In this document: positions 45,643 to 58,600 of the stretch, piece by piece | Layout: the number at the start of each line of letters is the position of its first letter | Numbering within the stretch: the stretch's first letter is position 1 | Program-made: the position numbers and the translations under genes | Notes under the pieces: model-generated | Database searches by the model: none | What the model was told of the DNA's origin: nothing | The model's input: only the letters and a program-made list of their open reading frames with translations | Assembly (NCBI RefSeq): GCF_023856365.1 | Contig: NW_026042447.1 | Span: forward strand, 225,739-289,738 | Length of the DNA: 64,000 nt | Reading direction: 5' to 3' | Source of the DNA: Brienomyrus brachyistius | Lineage: Eukaryota; Chordata; Actinopteri; Osteoglossiformes; Mormyridae

Positions 45643-48600
45643 TTATATCCGCGCCTGTGTCACATCTGCGGAAATATACAAACTGGCAGCTCCCCTGGCC
45701 TGGTCACTGCGGACACTGCGCTCCTTCTGCTACAAAAATGGGCACAGAAACAGTCTCAACTGATGAGCACAGGGTACTTGGGGTCTTAAAATGTGAGCAA
45801 CTGTGTAGGCACAGGGTCAATACCAGGGCAAGTGCAGGTGGGGCAGCCATCTTTGGGGAGGGCACTACGATCTCCGGTACAGACAGTAACGAAGAAGGCA
45901 AGAAAAGTGGTGAGGAGGAAGAGGAAGGGCCCAGGGACTCGACGTCAAGCCAGGTACGCAGCTGGTCCTCGAACCTGCAGATCCAAGTCAAACAGGAAAT
46001 GGCTCAATGTTTATGCCACAACTCACATGAGAGAGTACACGTGTGTAGCATGTCTGTTCTCTGTCAGACCTGCGGCTCTGTTCTTTCTCCTCCTCAATGC
46101 GAGCCAGGAGGTCCTGGGGGCTGGAGGCAGCATCCAAAACAGGGGCAACACCGGATCCGGACTCAGGGTCCTCAACCATGCTGTGAAACAGCTTCTGTTG
46201 AAGACGTGGCCTGGCCAGTCGAGGATGAGGCCACATGCTCTGGTGACACCTGCAATGGCAGAGACTTTGGATAAGAAGCCAGTATTGTACACCACTCTTG
46301 GGGATATGAGCAAGACTGGAAGCTGATGGCTTTCCCTCTTCTTCCATTTAATAGTAAATAATATTCATTAAATCTGCAGGTCACTGTTAACAGTCTATCT
46401 GGAATGTGTTAGATTTACATGGCTGGCTGGCTCTTACCCTGCCTTCCCCTGCTGCTTGTCCCTGTGCGTCTGCTTTACGGCATCCACCCAGCAGGACGGC
46501 GGTATGAAGCCCTGCAGCCCATCGCTCAGGAAATACACCGAGATTTCTCCGTCGTCACTGATGACATCTGAAGATGGTGGGATAGGTTCACACCTGCATG
46601 GCATCCCCAGTAGGCCCCCCCAAACGTCAGACCCACCCCACCCCCCTCACCTTCACTCACGGGGCACCCAGGAGGGTTCCAGTCCCGGAGTTGGTGCTCT
46701 ACACAGAGCATGACAATTTCGTCCCAGGGCACCTCCCAGAAAGTGGGCTCCTTGTCCGGCCCCCCACCTCGGCCCACACAGTCCTGACGCAGCCTCTCCA
46801 AAAGGTTCTCCAACTGGGACATAAGGAGTGGCTGGCTGTGGCGGGACCATGGGATTTGAGATACGTACTGGAAGATGGAGGCAACCAGCTGGCTCCAAGG
46901 AGCTGGGTGGGGGGAGCGGTGGCAGCAGCAGAAATTTAAGGAAACAGACTAAGAAGCAGCCACTTAGCAAGAAGTCCGAATTCCGAATCTGAGGCATGGA
47001 CATACCCCCCACGGCTGGCAGCGGCCAGTCGGGCAGCCGCAGGCTCAGGACTGCCCCCTGGAGCCACTCCAGGTGCTCAGCCGAGTTCCAGAGCAGATGT
47101 GGTAGGCAGTCACCACCCCCTGGCACCAAGAACTCTGCCACGGGCCAGGAGAGGCCAGCCAGACTCGGGGACGACACAAGGCCAGCCAAGAAAGCCAGGA
47201 CAGTGTTGTAGAGGCCGATGACGGGTGCAGGGCCCTGGGAGGGCAGTCCCGCCATGTCACGGTCCCTCCGATCACGGTGAAGCCTACCAGCAAACTCGCG
47301 GCAGAGCCCGGCCTCCACAACCTGCACCAACGTCTGCGAGACGAGCCGGGCTGGTGCCGTGGAGCGGGCAGCGAGCCACCTGACGGCATGGCGGATCTGC
47401 GGGGAGACGGGGGTGATGGTCAATGGGATGGTTCAATCTTACCGAGGCCAGCGACAACATGCACACTCACCTGCTCGGATCCTTGGGGTTCGTTCGTGGT
47501 CTCGGGGATATGGACGAACATGTACTCTGAAATCAAACCTTCCTCAATGAGTGTCTGAAGCATCAGGTCTTACAGGGAAAGGAAACCGATGGTCAGACAG
47601 GAGGAACAAACCAACTGTATTAGCTCTGCATACGTAAACATAGCCTCAAGAGAAATGCTATAAGTAAAGTAAGCGAATCCCACGCGACACCTGTTGTCAT
47701 AGACACGGTTAGTGTCACACCTTCCTCTAGCCGTTCATCGCTGGCCCTGTGCCCAGCCTGCCCTGGGACCACCACCACCAGAGGAAGGGCCTGTGGCCAG
47801 GCATTAGCCTGCTGGATCTGCCGGAGTTGCAGCAGGGCGGATAACAGGAAGATGTCCCCGTCTTCCTCATCAGCCCCGGGACTGACTGCCGAGGGCAGCA
47901 GCATCAGCAGGGCGCCCATGCCCATCAGCCCCTTCCGCTTCTCCAATGCCAACTGGCCTTCCTCGCTGAGGGGCCCGCGGGCCACCTGACCCACAGTGAG
48001 AAACATGGCCTCACTTCCTGCACTTGCACCCTTCGCAAACATCTGTGTTACCACAGGACCTGCTAATATCACATAGTGCCAGACTATGCTAGGCTATGTT
48101 AAGCTATGCTAGACTAACATTAATGACAGAACATGCAACACAGGGGCATGAAGCCTGTCGATATTCATCGGCAAGTTCCCCCCTATCTGCCACACCTTCA
48201 CACACACGTGCACTGTGTGCATGCGCTCCCCCACGCTCCGCAGGCCGCTGCTGATGCTCAAGGTTTGCATGTGTCCGTTGGGGACCATCTCCCTGTGTTC
48301 TTGCTTCTCCGAGTTACCGAATTTGGACTCCAGCCATTCTGTCAAAATCCTGCATCAGAGATGGGAGGGGGGCACAAATGTAAGCTCCAGGACCTCTAAA
48401 CCCAACTAACACCCAATCCCTCCCCGAACGACACCCAGTTCCCCCACTTACTGGTTAGCAACACTGGCATCTCTTTCATGATCACTTGGCAACAAGAGGG
48501 CTGCCTTCCAGAAGATTGTGTCAGATGGGTTCGAGACGCTTGCTGCCACCAGACTGAGCAGGTCCAGTGGCCCCCACACAGATTCGCTGAAGTGGATGGA

Positions 48601-51600
48601 GATGTAGATGAGCACATGGAGAGTGATGGATGGCTAACAGCTACTCTACAGTAGCACCATACCTCAGGAGCTGCTGGTAGAACAAGTGAACCTTCATCTG
48701 ATGCTCGGTTTCCCTTCGCATCTTCGCCAACCTGCAGAAGGCAGCAGAGTGTCAGCATCGGTACACTTAACACTACAGCAAATCAATGGCCAGCAAAATA
48801 AACGGACAGGACGGAAGTCATTTTGGGAAGTACTGTCTAATTCAGCAGAGGTGCCCCGATCCAATATTCAAGATACCTAATCAGACGGATCGGACATCGG
48901 CCACATGTGACCGATCCATGTTCAATAATTATTTAGTTATTGCCAGTCTATTTCTTCTTATACTGAGTGGTACAATCAAATCGCACAACAGCTTTCCCCC
49001 CTTTTTTATTTTTTGTGGCATTCAAGCTGAACGTTAACGCTTCCTCGGTTTTTTGACACTCAGTGTGTGTGAGTGCAGTGACTTCCCCTGCTATGACGTC
49101 ATGTGCATGTCCTTTGTAGTGGAAGGATCAGGTGATGGTAGCAAATGCAACTTGCATGCTTGCGAAGCAAACTAACATGTCTAAAACCTGGAAGAATTTT
49201 ATGCTTGAAACAACCAGTAGCACAGCGATTTGCGATCTTTGTAAAAACAAAGTAACATTCAGTGGAAAATCCCACTAATAGTGCACTCAATTAAGGCAAT
49301 GCAAGTAATATGAAAAAAAGCGATGGATTTGGAAGCCAGCTTGGGCTGTTTTGCGCACTCGCTATAGCTTGATACACGAGGTGCTGCTATCACAGTGAAA
49401 AGTGACGCATGCCACTTGGGTGTACTTGTGAAGATATTCAAACAACTGCAAAATGTCTCAAAAATGCTCAATACAAGATGCACAAAAGAGGTGGAACAGT
49501 ATCTTATGTATGTTTCTTGTGGGCTAATTAAAACTTCTTTTCCATTTGTATTTACTAGCTTGGAAAAAAAAAAAAAGAGCTTTGGTACTGGATCATACTC
49601 ATAATCAGCCAATACCTTATGTTCAGGTATCAGGATTATATTGGCACTGAAAAAGTGGGATCGGTGCACCTCTATTATGAATATTAGGTCAGCATTATTA
49701 TGCTGTGAGAGAGATGTACCTGGTGCAGGAAACAGAGAGGTCCCCAGCGTGCCCCAGGTTGACCACGCCCCGGGCCAGCCTGTCCAGGCAGGGTGAGGGG
49801 GGGGGCACTGGGGGCCAAGGCCTGCAGCCTGAAGCGGGGGTCCACACAGCCAGGGGCAGCAGGAAAATCACGCATCTGTCGCTTCAGCTGCCTGCGCACG
49901 GCCACCACATCACGCCACCTGCAACACATGCACAGGGTGAAGCCCGGTTGTCGGCGAGCATGTGGGCAAAATATCTGGTCCCCTTACCACTGCCCCTTAC
50001 CTTTTGATGAACCTGCGTATACTCAGAAGCTCTGCTTCCAGGACGTCTTGGGCCAGCAGGGTGAGCTCACCACACAGCGTCTCCTCCAGCAGTACCTCAC
50101 ACACGTCTTGTGAGCTGCGAGCCACACATTCTGCCTGCTCTTCTTGGGCACGCCTGGCACGAAGGGGCATGCGTTCAGCCTATATACAGTTATCTGAACA
50201 CTCTCTATGACCTCTGATCCCCCTTGGCTCACCAGTACCTGATCTCTGTTGAGGCAGTCTCCACGATGCAGTCGCGCAGCACCTCCTGTGTGATCTCGGC
50301 ACACAGTGTCTTGCTGAGCCGGGCCAGGAGCTCCTCGTGTTCCTGCTTTCTCCTGACAGAGACAGGCCCATCAGATGGCACATCCCCTCAAAATGCACCC
50401 ACCCCTCCTCCCCAGCCCAGACAGGTGAGGCCTACCTGGCTTCCTCCATCCTGCGCTTCTCCTCAGCGATATGCTCCCTCTCTGCCTGGATCTCGGCAGC
50501 AGAAACCTCCCGCAGCATCTGCTCCACCACCTCACTCAGCACTGCCTCCACCTGGCCGTTGCACATGCTGCAACAACCCATCCACATCACCAAACTGGTG
50601 TTGGTTGAGTGTGACAACCCTCTAGAGGCCACTGCTCCCTATCTGGCTCACGCTCCTACCTGAGTGCAGCAGAGATGTACTCGGCTTCGGTGGCAGCCAC
50701 GTCAGCCACCTCGGCCTGCACTACCTCCTCCAGCATGGCCTCTACCTCCGTGGCGATGTCCTGCAAGGGGGGGGGGGTTATTTGTCATTACTATGGCAAT
50801 ACCAACACACTGCTACTGGGTTGACACGCAGCAATGAGCAATCTATCACCTGCTCTGTGTAAACGGGCTCCGGTGGGGAGGCGTAGGTGGGGCGACTGGT
50901 GGTGCCTCCGACGGAGATGCCCCAAGTGCTCCACTCTCCTCTCTACCAGGGAGGCCAGCTGACTCCGCTGGGTCGCTCGGCATCTTGGATCGGTGCTGAA
51001 GGGCCCGCGCATCCAGCTCAATGGGGGGCCTCTGAGGGGAGGCTGCTACAGCGTGGGCAGGAAAAATGACAAAATTACAATCAGAGGCCAGAAGGTGGAC
51101 GAAGCGTAACAGTTAGCGGAAGGTGGAGTGCAGACGCACCAGCCCTGGGCACACTGCCTGCCTCCGCTGGCTGCCCATCCCCACGGTACTTGTTGCGGCT
51201 GTCAAAGCTGTTGACGGGTGTGTGTTGGGGTGGGTTGGGCAGTGGCGCGCCGTTGACCACTTGGCCCACCAGCACCTCCCGCTTCCTTGCGATGGCCACA
51301 GAGCGCTTTGGACGTGGCTGGATCTCAGGCTCCTGGTACGCTGTCCGGCTTAGCTCCACCATGCTAGGGGGAGGGCAGAGCTTCAATAAAATATACCACC
51401 CATCATAGATTAGCACCCCCATCAGAGATAAGCCACCCTGCCCCCAACACAAAAGGGACAACGAAGCACAGCCCAGCCTTACCCTGCATCGACCGCGAGC
51501 CCATACTGCAGCGCGAGGTCCGAAGCCTCGCCGGCATTCTGGAACATGAGCATCCGGACCAGGTCTTCGACCGGGAATGTGGTGGAACCACGGGAGCTGT

Positions 51601-54600
51601 AGGCCACATTCAGGGCCCGCAGAGCCTCACGGCGCACCTGTAGGGGGCACCAGAGCGGTCCAGGTAAGTGAGGTATTGGGGCTGATGAGGATGTAGGGAG
51701 CGGAGCAACGGCTCCCCCACCTGGTCGAAGTAGCGGTGCAAGATGCAACCAGCCAGATACGAGGCCACCTTGACCAGCTTGAAGAACCTCACGAAGTTGT
51801 TGCTGTTGACAGCGGCAAAGGCCTGGACGGCAAACTTCACCTCCGGAGAGTTTCGGAGCTCCGCCCGGAATTGCTGCACCTCCCTGCAGGTAGGGAGGGA
51901 ATGAAATGTCAGCTGGAGAGGTGCCACGGTGACACGGGACACCGACTGCCGGCCAGCCACCCACCGGAGGATGTCTCCATCATTGAGCTTCAGGAGCACG
52001 CTGTACTGCCGAAACTCTGCCTCATGAGGGCAGTAGATGTTCTTGCTGGCCAGGTCCTGGTACATCTCCTTGAGGCTCTGCAGGCATTTGGTCAGGTTTT
52101 CATTGTTGATCTTAGCATCAAAGGACATCATGGGCTCCTGGCACAGGTGGTGTGCGCAGTGGATGTGGAAGCGGGCGCACTTTTCAATAAGGGACACCGT
52201 AAGCGGGTCGCACAGGTGCTGCTGAGTGATATCCTGCAGATGGCCCAGAAAAAGGATCAGGGCGAGGCCCGCAGGGCACAGGAATAATGAGACACGGACT
52301 AATGTTGCTCACCTTCCGGATACCTCGTGTGCGGTTCCACACAAAGTCATACCAGTCACGGTAGTTGTCCTCACCCTGGTCCATGACCTGGGTAACCAGG
52401 TAGTTCATGGTCATGTTCAGCACAGTAAGGGGCCGCAGTTCATGGGGGAGGGGCTCCTCCTGGTCAGCAGAGGACCTGCTGTACTCCTTAATGGCAGCAG
52501 TGTGGTCCACCTGCGTGGGGTGCAGAGGGTGATTTGCAGCCTGTGGTCTGTCAATTCATGGCGGGGAGGGGGAAGCATTAGGAAAGAGGGGCAGGGGTGG
52601 TGATACCTTCTCCGTGTTGGGGATGACCTCAAAAGAGCTCAGTTGGTTCCGGGTCTCCCTCATGTAACGCTCCTTCTCCGGACACATGTCAGGACACGTA
52701 CCCACAAACACCTTGGACAGATCCAGGTCGGTCCTCTTGGGCCGAGCTGTGCCAGAGGAGACCGTGTCAGCTGGCGATTCACTTTGGGGTGGGAGGGGGG
52801 GGTGGCTCAGCAACGTGACCCTAGGGGGACCTACCCTGTCGCAGGATCTTGTCCCGCTGCTCTAGCAGACGATACTTCTCCTCTGCGGTTTCAGCTACCT
52901 GGCCAATCAGGTGGAAGAGGGGAGAGGGGAGGCTGCTGGCTAGATGTTCGGATTCGAGGCCGTCTGGGCTGGGCTCCATCTGCGGCTCACTCTCAAACTG
53001 CAGGGCCTTTGTCGCCAGGGGTTTCTTGGCTGGTGACCTGAGAGGGACAGACCAAAGGCTGAAGAGCTTCTAAAAGCTGGCAAAACCTGGGCTCCTTTGA
53101 ACACCTGGCCAGTAGGGGGCATAGCAGCCAAAGAACTCAGTTTGACTTTAATGTCACGAATCCGAGCCTGAGGTAAAGAGTTTCATTACCAGATGACCTA
53201 ACATAACTCAAGCTGCTTGGAAAAAAAAACAAACAAAATGTATACATAATAAAAAACCAGAGTGATCCAGATTTTTTTTTTTTTTTTTTAAAGAACTTGC
53301 ATTGGGTTTCAAAAAGGTGATTTTCTTCCCTAACTTAATTTAATAAAGACCCGGCCATCTTATTGTAAAATTGAGTTATTTACTCTTACGGTAAGAGAAT
53401 GATTTAAAGACAAGATTACCCTCTGGATAGGGATGAGCTGGAGGACCAGCCGGAGGTGGATTTGGAGAGGGCTTTGCAGACAGGGGCTGACTCAAAGCCT
53501 CCTGCCTGGCTCTGAGGATCAGGGTCATCTGGAGGCCTTTGGCCCTTCTCTCCTGGACCTAAGAGACACACAGAACCAGTTCATCGAAACAGCTGACATG
53601 GGAATGAAAGGCTGCAACGAGTCACAAAGACCCCGCCCTGGCCTTGGCTCGATGCACAGATAGAGAGCACCGTAATAGTCACTCACTCTGCTTCTTCCTC
53701 TGCCAGAAGATGGTGAGCTAATGCCTGCGCAGCAGTTTGCCCTTCTTCTTGGCTTTGGCAGCAGAAGCCTGAAAGATACCAAAAGTCAGTGAGGAAAGCC
53801 CGGGAGATCATGGACGAGAGCACAGCCTAATGAGTACAGCGACCAAGCCCCCCCCCCAAAGGTGTGCAAAGCCATTGCTCACATGGTCGTGGAAGTGCAC
53901 TATGGCCAGGTTCTTCTGGGGCCTGCAGAAGATCCGCTGCACACGTCCGAACTGGCGGAAATGTTCCCCCAGGATGTCCTTGCTGTTAAGACTGGCTGGA
54001 ATGTTCTTGCATTGGAGCACCATGGCTTCGGAGGGTGACATCCCCCCCAGGCTGTCTGTGCTGTCCAGGCGGCGGGCACGTCTCACTGTTGATGCTGCCT
54101 CAGTTTCGGGATCTGTGGCAAGTGTCACAGAGTTCAGTTTTTCAGACTATACTTGGCTTCGAACCCAATGTGCTTCTTCCTGGGAGTACTCACCCAACTC
54201 CTCCGCCCTCTCAAGGACCTCCCGGGTTGGGGCCTGTGACCTTGGCGGCGTTGAGGGTGAGTGGCTGGTGGTCGGTGCCATCGAACCCTGGTGCTCCGCC
54301 TCCCCCCAGTCTGGCTGTGGCTCCTCACTCCTCTTCGGCTCTCGCCGGGTCTGTAGGGCCGGTGTCTTCAGGATGCTGGTCAAGGCACTGCGAAAGATGC
54401 TGCTGACAGGCCCCCGGCCCCGGACCAGGGGCCTCTTGGGAGGGTGCCTGGGGGCGGAGTCAGCACCAACTTGGGGCTCCTCTGATAAATGCTCCACCAT
54501 CTCCTCCTTCCGCTTGGTACCCTTAGCCGCTGCCTCCCCTGCATTCTCCCCCTCACCGCCCCCCCCCCACGGACCTCACCAGACACAACCCCAGCGTCAG

Positions 54601-55586
54601 TCTTGGGTTTTTAGCGGACCAAAGCTGACAGCACCAAACAGTGGCCGGGGCTCATGGAGGCTAGAGGCAGAGTACCTGGAGACAGAGGCGGCCTGGGAGG
54701 TCCCCCCACCCAGGCCACTGCCAGCACCAACGGAGGGTGCTGCTGGTTTCGAGAAGCTGAACTCCTGGGTGGTGCTGGGATGTGCATCTTTGGTGGGGAG
54801 GATGCTGCTGGACACTGCGATGGGCTGTGAGAAGCTAAAACCTAATGCTCCAGAAAGGAACTCAGAGGCAGCAGGAGCAGGCCCACTGCTGTCCATACTG
54901 GTAGCGGTGGTGCTGGATGGGCTGGAACCAAAAGACTCGGACACAGCCTGGGACACAGCCGGTTCAGGACTGGCGCTATAAATAGGTTTGAACACAGCTG
55001 CGTCTGACGGCTTGAAGCTGAACTCTGAGGTGCTAAATCCGCGGCCCTGAACGCTTCCAGGGGAGAATACCGAAGAAGACCCTGTGGACAACTGTCCGAA
55101 TCTCAGTGGTTGACTAGACCCCGAGGAGGGGGGAACAGAGGAGGCGGAGATAGCGTTAGAGCCGCCGAAGCCGGGTGTGTGCTGAGCAAATCCGCCGGTC
55201 TGTCCGAAGGCAGAGGTCTGGGGAAAAGCCGAGTTCTGGTTAAAGACAGAGCTCTGACCGACCCCGGCCGGCTGCCCGAAGGAGGGCGGCGGGCCGAACC
55301 TGGTGTCGCTCTGTACAAACGACGGGGTCTGACTCCCAGAACCGGGCATGCCGAAGGTCGGGGCCTGTCCAGACGCCGTCCCGCCAGGCTGCCCGAAAAG
55401 GGATCCGGTCTGGCCGAAGGCAGACGATGTACTGAAGAGCGAGGTCTGGCCGGTGCCCTGGCCGAGGGCAGGCGGCTGCACGAAAGGGGCGTTCTGCTGG
55501 CCGAAGGAAAAGAGCCCCGAGGTCGGGGCGCGCGGAGACTGAAACGCTCCGCCTTGTGTTCTGCCGAAAAGCCCAGACGGATTCAT
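45643..55586 (-). pseudogene. mcm3ap: mcm3ap copy 4: TAG in exon 3 and several frameshifts
   Basis: All 28 exons are present in the copy 1 order. Lesions: one extra T in exon 1 (five T at 54608-54612 against four), which closes the frame at LKTQD; a C-tract of 10; TAG at 53718-53720 in exon 3; one G missing in exon 12 near 50876; a G-run of nine instead of eight in exon 17 near 49797-49805; and the hybrid last exon ending at 45643. Most are homopolymer length changes, so part may be consensus error, but the TAG is a substitution shared with copies 1-3. Confidence 0.87.
48846..49674 (+). mobile_element. Decayed hAT-like transposon in intron 17 of copy 4
   Basis: Same position, ends and internal BED fragment as in copies 1 and 2. 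Confidence 0.7.
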
Positions 55587-55674
55587 TGTGTAAAAAGCCC
55601 AAAAATACGGCCTTCAAAAGTCGAAACAGAGTTCTTACAGCGCGGTAGATTTCGGCGTCCTTCGGCCTGGGAGA

Positions 55675-58600
55675 TTATATCCGCGCCTGTGTCACATCTG
55701 CGGAAATATACAAACTGGCAGCTCCCCTGGCCTGGTCACTGCGGACACTGCGCTCCTTCTGCTACAAAAATGGGCACAGAAACAGTCTCAACTGATGAGC
55801 ACAGGGTACTTGGGGTCTTAAAATGTGAGCACCTGTGTAGGCACAGGGTCAATACCAGGGCAAGTGCAGGTGGGGCAGCCATCTTTGGGGAGGGCACTAC
55901 GATCTCCGGTACAGACAGTAACGAAGAAGGCAAGAAAAGTGGTGAGGAGGAAGAGGAAGGGCCCAGGGACTCGACGTCAAGCCAGGTACGCAGCTGGTCC
56001 TCGAACCTGCAGATCCAAGTCAAACAGGAAATGGCTCAATGTTTATGCCACAACTCACATGAGAGAGTACACGTGTGTAGCATGTCTGTTCTCTGTCAGA
56101 CCTGCGGCTCTGTTCTTTCTCCTCCTCAATGCGAGCCAGGAGGTCCTGGGGGCTGGAGGCAGCATCCAAAACAGGGGCAACACCGGATCCGGACTCAGGG
56201 TCCTCAACCATGCTGTGAAACAGCTTCTGTTGAAGACGTGGCCTGGCCAGTCGAGGATGAGGCCACATGCTCTGGTGACACCTGCAATGGCAGAGACTTT
56301 GGATAAGAAGCCAGTATTGTACACCACTCTTGGGGATATGAGCAAGACTGGAAGCTGATGGCTTTCCCTCTTCTTCCATTTAATAGTAAATAATATTCAT
56401 TAAATCTGCAGGTCACTGTTAACAGTCTATCTGGAATGTGTTAGATTTACATGGCTGGCTGGCTCTTACCCTGCCTTCCCCTGCTGCTTGTCCCTGTGCG
56501 TCTGCTTTACGGCATCCACCCAGCAGGACGGCGGTATGAAGCCCTGCAGCCCATCGCTCAGGAAATACACCGAGATTTCTCCGTCGTCACTGATGACATC
56601 TGAAGATGGTGGGATAGGTTCACACCTGCATGGCATCCCCAGTAGGCCCCCCCAAACGTCAGACCCACCCCACCCCCCTCACCTTCACTCACGGGGGCAC
56701 CCAGGAGGGTTCCAGTCCCGGAGTTGGTGCTCTACACAGAGCATGACAATTTCGTCCCAGGGCACCTCCCAGAAAGTGGGCTCCTTGTCCGGCCCCCCAC
56801 CTCGGCCCACACAGTCCTGACGCAGCCTCTCCAAAAGGTTCTCCAACTGGGACATAAGGAGTGGCTGGCTGTGGCGGGGACCATGGGATTTGAGATACGT
56901 ACTGGAAGATGGAGGCAACCAGCTGGCTCCAAGGAGCTGGGTGGGGGGAGCGGTGGCAGCAGCAGAAATTTAAGGAAACAGACTAAGAAGCAGCCACTTA
57001 GCAAGAAGTCCGAATTCCGAATCTGAGGCATGGACATACCCCCCACGGCTGGCAGCGGCCAGTCGGGCAGCCGCAGGCTCAGGACTGCCCCCTGGAGCCA
57101 CTCCAGGTGCTCAGCCGAGTTCCAGAGCAGATGTGGTAGGCAGTCACCACCCCCTGGGCACCAAGAACTCTGCCACGGGCCAGGAGAGGCCAGCCAGACT
57201 CGGGGACGACACAAGGCCAGCCAAGAAAGCCAGGACAGTGTTGTAGAGGCCGATGACGGGTGCAGGGCCCTGGGAGGGCAGTCCCGCCATGTCACGGTCC
57301 CTCCGATCACGGTGAAGCCTACCAGCAAACTCGCGGCAGAGCCCGGCCTCCACAACCTGCACCAACGTCTGCGAGACGAGCCGGGCTGGTGCCGTGGAGC
57401 GGGCAGCGAGCCACCTGACGGCATGGCGGATCTGCGGGGGAGACGGGGGTGATGGTCAATGGGATGGTTCAATCTTACCGAGGCCAGCGACAACATGCAC
57501 ACTCACCTGCTCGGATCCTTGGGGTTCGTTCGTGGTCTCGGGGATATGGACGAACATGTACTCTGAAATCAAACCTTCCTCAATGAGTGTCTGAAGCATC
57601 AGGTCTTACAGGGAAAGGAAACGATGGTCAGACAGGAGGAACAAACCAACTGTATTAGCTCTGCATACGGTAAACATAGCCTCAAGAGAAATGCTATAAG
57701 TAAAGTAAGCGAATCCCACGCGACACCTGTTGTCATAGACACGGTTAGTGTCACACCTTCCTCTAGCCGTTCATCGCTGGCCCTGTGCCCAGCCTGCCCT
57801 GGGACCACCACCACCAGAGGAAGGGCCTGTGGCCAGGCATTAGCCTGCTGGATCTGCCGGAGTTGCAGCAGGGCGGATAACAGGAAGATGTCCCCGTCTT
57901 CCTCATCAGCCCCGGGACTGACTGCCGAGGGCAGCAGCATCAGCAGGGCGCCCATGCCCATCAGCCCCTTCCGCTTCTCCAATGCCAACTGGCCTTCCTC
58001 GCTGAGGGGCCCGCGGGCCACCTGACCCACAGTGAGAAACATGGCCTCACTTCCTGCACTTGCACCCTTCGCAAACATCTGTGTTACCACAGGACCTGCT
58101 AATATCACATAGTGCCAGACTATGCTAGGCTATGTTAAGCTATGCTAGACTAACATTAATGACAGAACATGCAAACACAGGGGCATGAAGCCTGTCGATA
58201 TTCATCGGCAAGTTCCCCCCTATCTGCCACACCTTCACACACACGTGCACTGTGTGCATGCGCTCCCCCACGCTCCGCAGGCCGCTGCTGATGCTCAAGG
58301 TTTGCATGTGTCCGTTGGGGACCATCTCCCTGTGTTCTTGCTTCTCCGAGTTACCGAATTTGGACTCCAGCCATTCTGTCAAAATCCTGCATCAGAGATG
58401 GGAGGGGGGCACAAATGTAAGCTCCAGGACCTCTAAACCCAACTAACACCCAATCCCTCCCCGAACGACACCCAGTTCCCCCACTTACTGGTTAGCAACA
58501 CTGGCATCTCTTTCATGATCACTTGGCAACAAGAGGGCTGCCTTCCAGAAGATTGTGTCAGATGGGTTCGAGACGCTTGCTGCCACCAGACTGAGCAGGT

